From Chrysomallon squamiferum (lineage: Eukaryota; Mollusca; Gastropoda; Neomphalida; Peltospiridae), in contig CM022667.1 of assembly GCA_012295275.1 (NCBI GenBank), positions 10,012,538 to 10,076,537 of the forward strand: a stretch of DNA of 64,000 bases. The letters run 5' to 3'. The translations under genes and the position numbers were made by a program. This document shows, one piece after another, positions 54,101-64,000 of this stretch. The notes beneath the pieces are model-generated. The model had not been told where the DNA came from and made no database searches. It worked only from the letters and a program-made list of their open reading frames with translations. Each line of letters begins with the position of its first letter. Positions within the stretch are counted from its first letter, which is position 1.

Positions 54101-55956
54101 ACCATTTGCAGCCAGAGTATTTACACCTTTGTTGCAGACACATCTCTGACTGAACACTGTCAACATGGTCACACGCTATGTTCAACAAACAAAACATACA
54201 GTATCATGATTAATTAAATATTTTGTTTATGAAGGAAACGTGAACCATTTATTTCCTTATAGGTTAACACCAGTTACTTGTGTACTGGCAGTAATTGTTA
54301 GGTGTTAGTACAAACATGCACAAGTATACATATTTAATGCTTTAAAAAAAACTTTAAAAATAAGCCATTTATTTTGGAGTAACTTATAATTGTTATATTA
54401 AAATGTTTTGTATAACATGCATTGTCAAATTTTTAGGGAAAACACTACATACTGTCATTATAGTTTAAGTTTTTAATTGTTCATCATATTAGTAAGATTC
54501 AACAGTTACATAATCAGTATTTATTGAATTAAACAAACAATAAAACATATTAAAAGTTGTGTGTATTCTTTCAGTTGTCAATAAATATGGGCATGGCCCT
54601 TATTAGTTTCCATACTTTTCTAGAGGTCGCGTGTTCTAAATGTAAGAACACTGTGACCATGTCATTTTGACTGTCAGAAACCAGACAGCAGTAGGATAGC
54701 TGTCAGAGCAGAAGTGTATGTGTATGGTAAGTGCTGTCTGTCATCACATTTCTAATAAAGGTTCCATTGCGTGTGGTAAATGCCGCTGTATCATGAGCAA
54801 GCACATATCTATCTAAATTTATTTTTATCTTAAAACATGTCAACACCCCACACCAATATCTACTTAAACTACAATTTTTTTTTTTTTTTTTTTTAATTAC
54901 TATTATTTATATTGACAGCATGGTTTAAATACAGACAGTGGGAACTACAGCAGAGAAGCAGCTTTTGATGGCATTGCTGAGTAAGTTTTGTATGCATCAG
55001 TAACTTGTAAACACAGTACTTGGGCAAATCATGCCACTATTTTCATAACTGGTGTTTCATTTGTTTTATATCAGAACTGATGTTTAGAAATGTTCCTAAA
55101 GGTGACAGTTACAAGTTAATGTCATACATGAAAAAAAAAAAAAGTAAAAAAGTAAACTAAAAAATTGTATATGGGAATAAAATTATATGATTCTTTTACA
55201 TATTTTATTTTTTAATTTTAATTTTTTATTTTATCAGTTTCAACGTTGACAACAAACTTCTTCATCCTGAAATAACTGAATGGTGAGTTACTTTTAGCCA
55301 CCAATGTACCTTTTATGACTTCTTTTCAAGTTTGATTACTTTCATATGAAAATGTATGGTATGTCCTGCACTGTTTGTAAGTAAAAGATTCCCTACTGCC
55401 AGTGATTGAATAAAGGAAGTTCACTCAGAGAATCTGAATGTGAGATCCTTTGAATGTTTGAAAAATGATGACATTCAATTATGTAACAGATTTTTAAAAT
55501 TATTATTATTATTATTATTATTCATTGTCTTCTTAATCTCAATTAATTTTATAAATCTATCCACATATCTGAAATTCTTGATCCATACACGTTCAGTGTT
55601 AATCTGATCAATTAAACCTTTCCCAGAATGCTTTGTTTCATTAACGGTATTTTAACATTTTTAGTGTATAAAATAAAATTTAATTCTTTTTTTCAGTCGG
55701 GTATTCAAAACTGACTATGAGCTAGATGTTCTTCGTTATGTGAATCGCATCAGCAGTGAGGCTCATAAAGAGGTATGAAGTTTGAGGTTATGTAGACTCT
55801 ATACTATTCTGTGACGTACTTGAATTGTTATATGAAGTTTTATATGTAAAAAAAAACAGAAAAATATTTTTTTGAAGTTGTTTAAGACTGTATATTTTTT
55901 TATACTTTCATGTGCAGGTTCTTTTGTTAGGATGTTCTCATAAAAATGTAAAAAAA

Positions 55957-55987
<31 letters not shown>

Positions 55988-56361
55988 TCAAAGAAAGTAA
56001 ATAAATTGTTGATACATTGTTGCAAAGTTCCTACATCCTTAATCCCAAGTGGATTTCATTATTATGATTATTATTATTATTATTATTATTATTTATTAAA
56101 TTTCAGTTCTTATTTTTTTATTATTATTATTATTATTACTTTTTTTTTCACAAATATGTCAGGTTGTTGTTAGCAAAGATTGGATGTCAGGTATTTGAAT
56201 CAATAACTGAAGTTTTAAAATATGTTAATGTTATTTATAGATGTAATAAAAGGGATGATTTTCAAATATTAATATTTTCAAATTGCATACATTATTATAT
56301 TTTCTTATTATTTTATTCTACTTTTTAACATTTTCTTTCTGTTTTATTATTTTACTTTTTT

Positions 56362-56401
<40 letters not shown>

Positions 56402-58681
56402 TTTCACAGATTATGAGATGTATGAAACCTGGGATGTTTGAATACCAAGCAGAAAGGTAAATTTAACTTTCAAGACCAAAAATTCACCATAAATTAAAAA
56501 ACCCGAGTAATAAATAGATTTCTAGAAACAAGTATGTTCAAAATCACTAATTTAAAAAGAGTTAAAAAATAAATAAATAAAAAATGAAGGAGAGAAAGAA
56601 ACAAAACAAAAATATATATAATGTACTTGTAGAAATATTTATAACTTGTATTTAAAGAAATATACAAAATGGTGAAATTTTAGAAAAATGTACAAAATGA
56701 ATTAAGAGAATACAGAAAATGTATTTAAAAACCATAACAAGTGCACATTACTTGCAGTAAAATTGCTATTATTTTGCTTCTTAATCAACTTTATTTATTA
56801 TGTTTATTTATTTTTCTCCAGTATTTTCCAGCATTATGCGTATTTCAATGGAGGAATTCGCAACATGTCATATACCTGTATTTGTGCCAGGCAAGTAGTT
56901 TTTTTTATTTAATTAGGAGATGAAGGTCTCTCTACCTTTTAACTTTCCATTCCAGTTTATTCAAACATTACATCCACATGAATGGTGGTTGTCGAATTTT
57001 GGCATGGGCACATGGTGTTTGTGGAAGGTATTTATTTGAACCTTCAACAATTTGTTATTTAGTAACAAAATGTTATCTTTATTTATCATTCCTTGTTATT
57101 ATTATTTCATCATTAACATCATTAATGGATAATAACTGAAATTTTATAGTTAATATTTTGTCATGATGATGACTGATAATGATCATTATTTGTTTTATTT
57201 TTTTATTTTTTTTATTTTATTTTTGGGGGGGGAGAGATGAATTTTCTGTTTTTCATTTATTTTAATTGCATTACCAGTATATTACTCCATTTCATAAACA
57301 CTAAATTTAAAAAAGACTGAGATTAAATAAAACAACACATTTATGTGGGATTTTTGTTTAATTCTTTTTTTTTTTTTTTTTGCATATTTTTTAATTATTA
57401 TTATTCTTTTTTTAATTTATTTATTTATTTATTTTTTATTTAACAAGTTATACAAATTCATTATATATAAACTATTGTTTTGACTGTTTTTGTTTTGATT
57501 TATTTATTTGTATTTTTGGTTATTCTCATTGCTAAGGTTTATCTAAAATCATTAACTCTGTTGTCATATTCAGTGGACAAAATGGAGCTGTTCTCCACTA
57601 TGGACATGCTGGGGCACCAAATGCCAAAGTTATAAACGATGGGGACATGTGGTAAGAAAATTTAACATTTATTATTAATGAAGTTGTATGGTTTTGACAT
57701 TGTTTTATCAGAAAATTAACAACCAGAACCCCCCTCCCTAAAAAAAGACCAACCCTGACAGACAACCAAATAGAATTCAGTATACAAAACTGCATCATGA
57801 AAACAGAAAAATGTTGACCGCAAAACATCCTCATCAGCATGTTGTTCATTAATAATCGTACTTTATTATCAGCAAAGATTGTTAATCAATGACAGATTTT
57901 AAAAATAATGAATAATATTTAATTTGGTTAACATTTTGTTGATATGAGTAAAATTTATATTGGCAGTGTTGTTCAGGCTTGTTGGGGAGATATAAAAATG
58001 TTAAAGTTGGCTGTTACATACCCTCAAGCTACTTCTAAATTATAGGAAAAAATGATTACATTAGTTCTGTTTTTGAAGTATCTTTGATTTTAACTTTTCG
58101 AAATAACAGTATTTAATTTTTAAATAATTTAAAATTAAAATTAAATTTATTTTACTAGTTTGTTTGATCTTGGTGGAGAGTATTATTGCTATGCCTCAGA
58201 CATCACGTGTTCGTTCCCAGCTAACGGAAAGTTCACTGCACAGCAGCGTGCTATTTACGAAGCTGTTCTCAGCGCCAACAGAGCTGTGATGAAAGCTGTA
58301 AAACCAGGTGCATGTCTCAGCCATTTTTCATTGTAGATTCATGTGTTCTTATCGGTAGTATCAGTTATATGTATGTCTCAGCCATTTTTCATTGTAGATT
58401 CATGTGTTCTTGTTGGTAGGATCAGTTATATGTGGGTCTTGGATATTTTGTTCAGATTTATCAGTACCATCAGTACTGTCATGAAGGCTGTCCCAACTGA
58501 TCCGTTTAAGTATTTATACAACTCAAAGTAATACGATCATTTTATTTGGCAATGTGTGTGTGTGTGTGTGCGCATGTGCATACAGAGTTGCATGCTCATA
58601 TATGCTGGATAGTTTAATTGTTTTCAAAATAGAGCTGTTACAAAACTATCAAAGTTTTGATACCAGAAAACTGAGGTTTAC

Positions 58682-58714
<33 letters not shown>

Positions 58715-60453
58715 CATGTTTGTGTGTGTGTGCATGCGCGTGCGTGTGTGTGTGTGTAGTTCACAGTGAGTGCTTACTGTTTTGTTTCTCGTGCGTACAG
58801 GGGTGAGTTGGGTGGACATGCACTTGCTTGCAGAACGGACACTGCTGGAGAAACTGAAGGAAATAGGTCTGGTCAAGGGAGACATGGATGACATGATGAA
58901 AGTCCGACTGGGGGCTGTGTTCATGTCGCATGGCCTCGGCCACTTCATGGGGATTGATACTCACGACGTCGGTGGATATCCCGAGGTAACATTTGAATTC
59001 AGAACTTGTGTATTTGTACGTAGGCACATATACGTCATTAGATTTTATTGTCATTTTTTTTCTTCAGATGATTATAAAAAAATGAAGTTATTACATTTTC
59101 AAAAAAGAAACAATAGATTTGCAAGTTGAAAATATGAACATCTGTCCAAAAAATTGCAATATCCTGAACATTTAATCTGAGGCTGAGAATGTCATAATAG
59201 GTTGTGTTTTTGTTTTTTTTGTTAATCATCTCTCCCCATACAGTTTAAATTCTGGTCTGCTTAATGACATAATTTAAATATATATATTTTTTCATGACAC
59301 TGGCTCTAGTTTTTAACTGCAGTTGTTGCTGTCCGTAGGGCACAGAAAGACCAAAAGGTGATGGAATCTGCTGTTTGAGGACTGCCAGGGTTTTGGAAGA
59401 GAGGATGGTGATCACTATAGAACCAGGATGTTATTTTATTGATGTTGTAAGTTTACATAGAATGATTACTCATATATTTTAAGATTTTTGGATGTTATAT
59501 AGTCAGTTATATTATTACTTTTTTTAAAATTATTATTAGAGATTTTGATATTAATAAAAAAGTAAAAGGTATCATCCCAAAAATATATTTTTTTTATATT
59601 TGTTTTTTCACATCTATCTTCATTACTTACTTTTTTTTTTTTTTTTGAAGAAATAAAAACTTTTATAGTCTTTCCTCAAAAGACTGCACTTTAAACACAA
59701 CCAAAAGAAATACTGGTACATTTTAACAGTGATGTAGAAGTAAGGTTTATGGTACTTTTCTTCTTAATATGAAGAAAACATTAGGATGAAATCACTGTTA
59801 AGAACAAATTTAAAAAGTTTGTATGAATGTACATCTGGTACAACATAAACTTAATCCACTCAATAATTTGTTTTAAAATGATTTGCAGGAAGCAATTCTT
59901 TAAAAAAATAGTAATAGTTATATAACAAAAAAAAACTGCAGTCAATCTTTTGTCTTGTGTTTAAATTTGTTTAGCTTCTTGATGCAGCACTGAAAAATGA
60001 AGAACAAGCCAAATTCCTGGTTCCAGAAGAGATAGAAAAATATCGATCGTTTGGTGGAGTAAGTACAATAATTTTGTAACGTAAATGTTGAAATGAACTA
60101 CATAAATATATAAAAAAATAATGAGCTGTGAAGTTTTTTTAAATTTGTATTTTTTTTTTTTTTTTTTTGCATGATTTTTGTTCAGTTTTTTTAATGGTTA
60201 AAGAGATATATTTATTTTATTTATTTCAAGACTGGCTATATGCAGATAATAGTGTTGAATTAAGTATTTATTAATGTGACCAAACTGTTTGTGTTGAAAG
60301 GTGCGGATAGAGGACGACATTGTTGTCACTCAAGATGGAATGGAACTGTTGACGTGCGTTCCCAGAACTGTCGAGGAAATCGAGGCCCTCATGGAGCAAG
60401 GGAGACAATCCACTCAACCACCTCTTCCTCAGGAGAGGCCAAAACCTGTGTGA
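49901..60453 (+). CDS. PEPD: PEPD, Xaa-Pro dipeptidase (prolidase), 16 coding exons, 499 aa
   Basis: Cytosolic M24 metallopeptidase, normally a Mn2+-dependent dimer, that splits dipeptides with C-terminal proline or hydroxyproline and so completes collagen turnover. All five metal ligands are visible: Asp277 and Asp288 ([14 protein letters not shown]), His371 (SHGLGHFMG), Glu413 (TIEPGCYF) and Glu453 (VRIEDD). These equal human 276, 287, 370, 412 and 452. Tyr242 (MSYTC) and His256 (LHYGHAG) match human Tyr241 and His255. The N-terminal pita-like domain starts with RLCERLRKN and VVLLQGGE. Length fits human (493 aa). The first exon gives only MASARA plus two bases; its ATG is the only start before a consensus donor. 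Exon 10 uses a GC donor, and a second copy of that exon follows it. The tail ([12 protein letters not shown]) is family-variable. Confidence 0.97.
51081..51116. repeat. (TA)n at the PEPD exon 2 acceptor
   Basis: About 18 TA units separated from exon 2 only by TGCAG. No pyrimidine tract lies between. Confidence 0.95.
52531..52601 (+). mobile_element. Short dispersed repeat, copy 2 (mollusc SINE-like)
   Basis: It has AAAAGAAGGTGCATATAATG then TTCCTTGCTGCTAATCAATG and a TAGTGAAG segment, in the same order as the copy at 25077-25150. It lies in PEPD intron 3, near exon 4. It is the better preserved of the two. Confidence 0.45.
56361..56404. repeat. (TTTA)n at the PEPD exon 9 acceptor
   Basis: About 11 tetranucleotide units run straight into TTTCACAG, the exon 9 acceptor. 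Confidence 0.95.
56956..57027 (+). CDS. PEPD: Duplicated PEPD exon 10: candidate alternative (mutually exclusive) exon
   Basis: A 72-nt open segment flanked by CTTTCCATTCCAG and AG|GTATTT. It has the same entry and exit phase as exon 10 (69 nt, ending 65 bp upstream). Read in phase it gives S-L-F-K-H-Y then N-G-G-C-R. Exon 10 gives S-I-F-Q-H-Y then N-G-G-I-R, and human prolidase S-L-F-E-H-Y then R-G-G-M-R. Beyond that it diverges: MSYTCICAS becomes a Trp- and His-containing stretch one codon longer, with Trp at the position of active-site Tyr242. There is no stop codon. The 65-nt gap is short for an intron, which would favour use of one exon or the other. It could instead be a decaying duplicate. 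Confidence 0.55.
58312..58433. repeat. 61-bp tandem duplication in PEPD intron 12
   Basis: Copies 58312-58372 and 58373-58433 differ at only a few bases. They begin 5 bp after the exon 12 donor and share ATGTCTCAGCCATTTTTCAT. Confidence 0.9.
58684..58758. repeat. (TG)n / (CG TG) alternating purine-pyrimidine tract
   Basis: TG dinucleotides with interspersed CG and CATG, ending about 40 bp before the PEPD exon 13 acceptor. The alternating pattern could form Z-DNA. Confidence 0.85.
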
Positions 60454-61058
60454 GTTTATTTCAGAAAAACTAGAAATAAAAAGTTCATGGTTCTGTTTGT
60501 GTTATCGAAGACTACTGTAAAATAATTTCAGGCAGGATCTGCAGGAGTTACCAGCAACAAATCAGTGTCTCATTCAATCAGTTATTAATCAGTTTGATTT
60601 CAACATTATTTAGTAAATTATGAAATGTAATTGAAAGTTGATTAATAACACCGTTATTGCTTAAAAAAAAAAAAAAAAAAAAAAAATTTCCACATTTTTA
60701 ATGACAATAATTTATGATAGGTTATGATTAAATTTGTTTTTGAAAACTAAACTACATCCCATAAATGTATCTGGACAATTCTTTTGCTGCTGGTATTTTT
60801 ATCTTATCATTTTGTAAAATAATGCAATATGCATTAATTTTAGAATTAGAGGAAATAATTTTTATAAAATATATATTTTTGAATATGCTTCACTTCAACT
60901 ATAATATTCTGTCCTGGAGACGATAAATAATGCTCTGCTGCTATGCAAATGAATATTTTTATACATCTCATGCTTTTTCCTCAATTCTCCAGCTTGGCAA
61001 AGAATGTTTTCTTTTGTTGTGTAATTAAAGTAATTGTTTTTCAAAACTTATAATTCTC

Positions 61059-61064
61059 AATAAA
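61059..61064 (+). promoter_or_regulatory. Candidate PEPD polyadenylation signal
   Basis: AATAAA 606 bp after the stop, followed within 20 bp by TTTGTTGTTC, a GU-rich element. An earlier AATAAA at 60475-60480 is an alternative. Confidence 0.45.
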
Positions 61065-61099
61065 GCCATAAAAATTGATCTTTGTTGTTCATTTTATCA

Positions 61100-62836
61100 C
61101 TGTAGGTTAGAAATTTCTATTCTGTGGTACGAGATCACAAAAGTTTATATACTTGCTGAAATCCAAAATGTATTTAAGTATTTCAAGACTAAATAGTATT
61201 TTTCTGAATTAAGTAAAGAAATTTCCAGTCAAACCCAAAATAAATATATATTTGTCTGTGTTTAATATTACAGTACATTTAATTATTTTTTTAATTAAGA
61301 TAACTGATACACCTGAATTGTTTGCAATTTTGTTGCTTCATATCAAAATTAACCAACATTGTTCAGATTTTTTAAAAAATTTTATCCACATTAATATATT
61401 ACTAGTGTTTGATTTAGTCATGTTATTGTTACACATCTGAACTATTTTATATATATTTGTTATTCCATAAAGCTCAAAAAAAAAAAAAATAAAAAAATAA
61501 ATAAAACAAACCAAAATCTCAATTATCACAAATGATAAATGCATTTAATATTTTTTCTTTCTTTTTCTCAAACACTAAATTATAATCTATATATATATAT
61601 ATATATTACAAATCAGAATAGGCAAGTTACTAACAACACAAACTAAATGTGATATTAAAATGATTAAGAATATTTTGAGGGACAGGATGTGTATTTAAGA
61701 AGCCAACTTTTCGATGGAGCCAATATTTACACATTTATAAAGTAAAATTTAAAGATCCACTGTAAAAATTTTGGTGAACATTTCCTTCACTTTTAACAAT
61801 TTGTGATTGAATGAATTAATGTACAAATGAATGTGCAACAAAACTCAAGCATTTGTTTTGGTTGTTTTTTGACATTTTTTTTCATTCACCTATAAAAATT
61901 TCATTTTTGACCTCCCCATCACCCCCCGCTTTTTATCAGTTTAGTTTTCTTCACCCTTACATGGTTCACCAGTTCTGTACTAGTACTCCATGGATGATTT
62001 CAACAAAACATCACACACACACACAAACACACACACAATGCCACATGGAAATTTATGAATATAGAAATAAAGAAAATACACCATCTGTAAAGATTTGTCT
62101 TTCATAAATTCATTTTACTTTTACTGTTAAAGATTTGTGAAATTTCTCAGATATGAATATAAAAGAAAGTCGTTTTCAAGAATTCATTTTTATTAATCAC
62201 AGTTCCAAGGTTTCTTAGATTAAAAATATGTTTGCTTCATATGCTTTATTTATACTAACTAAAAAAAAAGAGAAAAAAAAAAAAGGTTTATTATTACCTC
62301 AAGCCCACAAAAGAAACTGGACACAATGAGTCATGTGCAGTGTTTTTTAAATGAATACTGCAATAATTTAAAGGCTGGTGTAAGAGATTTGGGGGTTATT
62401 TTCTTTTGTGTAAGGTGAAACATCAAACATTTTATTGTTAAAACTGTATTTCATTATGTGTATATATATATTTATACATAATAAACATTAATAAGTACAC
62501 AACTCAAAATCTAAACTGAAATTTGTACAGCTAATGTTTTAAATATACAATACAAAAATAAATACTAAAAATAACGAAACAGTAAATTATTTTTAAAAAA
62601 ACAAGAAAAACCTTAAATTTCCACTTTCAACCTGACTACCAACATATACCTGAAGAATTTCTGTCTTTTCTGCTGTCCAAGATATTTTTAAAACTGTACT
62701 TAAACTTTTAAAGCATTTATCTTTGTTATTCAACATTTTTAGAAACATTCTGACACTACAATGTATACCTATGAAAACAAATTTGCTTTGTTTCAAAGCT
62801 GTGTACACATACATAGTAGCAGTACTTACAGCTCAG

Positions 62837-62876
<40 letters not shown>

Positions 62877-64000
62877 AACACGAGACCTAACAAACTCACT
62901 TATACAACACACTTGTGAAATGTTCAAATCAACACACAGAGACAACTGCAACCTTGAACATTTACACTGACAAACTTTATAACTATCACTATCAAAACTA
63001 TTTTAAAATCTGACAAGCAGCCAGGAAATAAAAACTTAAAACAGAAAGAGAATTGCAAACAGGATGAGCCTTTGTTACATCGATTATTATTACTTATTTG
63101 TTTCTGTTCACTTTTTTATTTGATATTTTACTGTGGCAAAAGGAGACATGAAAATTGAAATTGAAGAATTTATTAACCTGTTTTCTTATGTTATATTTTC
63201 AGAAAAAACTAATAAATACTTGAGATCATCAGAAGTTATTTATTTTTATTATTTTTAAAGACTTTTCTTTACTGGCCCATTGTATTGTGCTGGTTTATAA
63301 TTCTACATCAGTGACAAAATAACTTTAAAAAACACTAGTATTAATAATCTGCTTTCAAATTAACGAACTCAAATAACTGAATATCCTATTACACACATAC
63401 AAACTAAAAAAAAAAAAAAGAGGAAAAATAATGTCTAATTCATTTACTGGAAGAAACATCCAAGACAAATACTGAATGTGAAGGGATGGGTTTAAAAAAA
63501 AAAAAAAAAACACTCAATGAATGACATGAAGCAAATTTGTTCCAACTCAAAATTCGTTATATGCATATACTTTAAAATATTTTATTCTTTTGTTTTTATT
63601 GTATTATTGTTGTTGTTTTAAAAAACAGCACATCATCAGACATCAGACTTGCTCACTTCTCAAACATTAAAAATAATAATAAAATTCTACTAGAAATAAA
63701 TACGGTTTTCAAAATTTATAAAGTCTAAATAGTTACTTGATTGAACCAAGCTCTGACCAACAGGACACAACAATCAGCCGCTCTCAGCTGAACACTGGGC
63801 TACATCACAAAAGGCTAAGAGCTCACCCATCCAGGGATACAGCATCTTAACCTGTTTATGCATTTGTTTTTTGTTTTTGTTGTAAAATTTTGTTTGTTTT
63901 TTTCTTCGTAAAATCTTTAATTTTTTTCTTTCTTTTTATTCTTAAAGGGTTTATTATCTAAGTCTGTTTATTATTGATGGGCACACTGCACACGTGGTCC
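61100..64000. other. Gene-free right edge
   Basis: AT-rich sequence with poly-A runs (for example about 62841-62873), short (TA)n and (CA)n. The part near 63720-63860 is GC-richer and could be part of a neighbouring transcript's UTR, but I see no coding frame there. Confidence 0.5.

Larger units (their letters stand above)
49901..60453 (+). other. PEPD: PEPD coding exon map
   Basis: E1 49901-49920; E2 51121-51304; E3 52176-52303; E4 52802-52865; E5 53322-53369; E6 54919-54980; E7 55238-55282; E8 55697-55772; E9 56410-56456; E10 56822-56890; E11 57574-57651; E12 58159-58307; E13 58801-58985; E14 59339-59446; E15 59975-60058; E16 60301-60453. The total is 1500 nt with stop. All introns are GT-AG except intron 10, which begins GCAAGT. 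The E2 acceptor directly follows (TA)n, and the E9 acceptor directly follows (TTTA)n. Confidence 0.92.

Noticed and set aside
58343-58531. Plus-strand frame containing STVMKAV, similar to the end of PEPD exon 12 (RAVMKAV)
   Set aside because: The likeness covers about eight residues only, next to a 61-bp non-coding duplication, and there is no acceptor or donor in phase.

Overview
The window is eukaryotic nuclear DNA: AT-rich, with many GT-AG introns, 20-400 bp exons, no operons and a dense load of simple repeats (CT/GA, AAT, TTTA, TG, TA). The proteins are animal proteins, and two short dispersed repeats resemble an element I remember from molluscan genomes. A mollusc, perhaps a gastropod, is my best reading, but that is inference.

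Six genes can be supported. From left to right: (1) the 5' part of a secreted coiled-coil protein, minus strand, running off the left edge (about 1.6-2.1 kb); (2) a complete three-exon water-channel aquaporin, plus strand (11.4-14.0 kb); (3) TRAPPC8, minus strand, rebuilt as 30 coding exons in one unbroken frame (18.3-39.4 kb, 1512 aa); (4) TRIQK, plus strand, three coding exons (41.5-42.5 kb, 89 aa); (5) CCNDBP1, minus strand, ten coding exons (45.0-49.7 kb, 340 aa); (6) PEPD (prolidase), plus strand, sixteen coding exons (49.9-60.5 kb, 499 aa) with all five metal ligands. TRAPPC8, CCNDBP1, TRIQK and PEPD are housekeeping genes (TRAPPIII trafficking, a cyclin-D-binding regulator, an ER membrane protein, dipeptide turnover). 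CCNDBP1 and PEPD are head to head with 163 bp between start codons and probably share a promoter. The genes are neighbours, not a pathway.

The most interesting point is in PEPD. Sixty-five bases after coding exon 10, which uses a rare GC donor, lies a second, phase-compatible, open copy of that exon with a strong acceptor and a GT donor. It looks like an undescribed mutually exclusive exon that would rewrite part of the prolidase active site. Elsewhere, short tandem duplications have repeatedly copied exon-intron junctions: a 12-unit minisatellite of splice-acceptor-like units in TRAPPC8, a 31-bp acceptor duplication and a ~102-bp donor duplication in CCNDBP1, and a duplicated acceptor in TRAPPC8. 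Upstream of the aquaporin is a ~75-bp-period tandem array carrying five perfect TGACGTCA (CRE) palindromes; further copies run through that gene.

The rest (1-1.6 kb, 2.2-11.2 kb, 14-18.2 kb, 39.5-41.3 kb, 42.7-44.9 kb, 61.1-64 kb) holds simple repeats, degenerate minisatellites and unremarkable AT-rich sequence. I saw no tRNA, rRNA, intact transposon or CRISPR. All exon boundaries come from reading splice signals and frame by eye, and homologues are recalled from memory, not searched.
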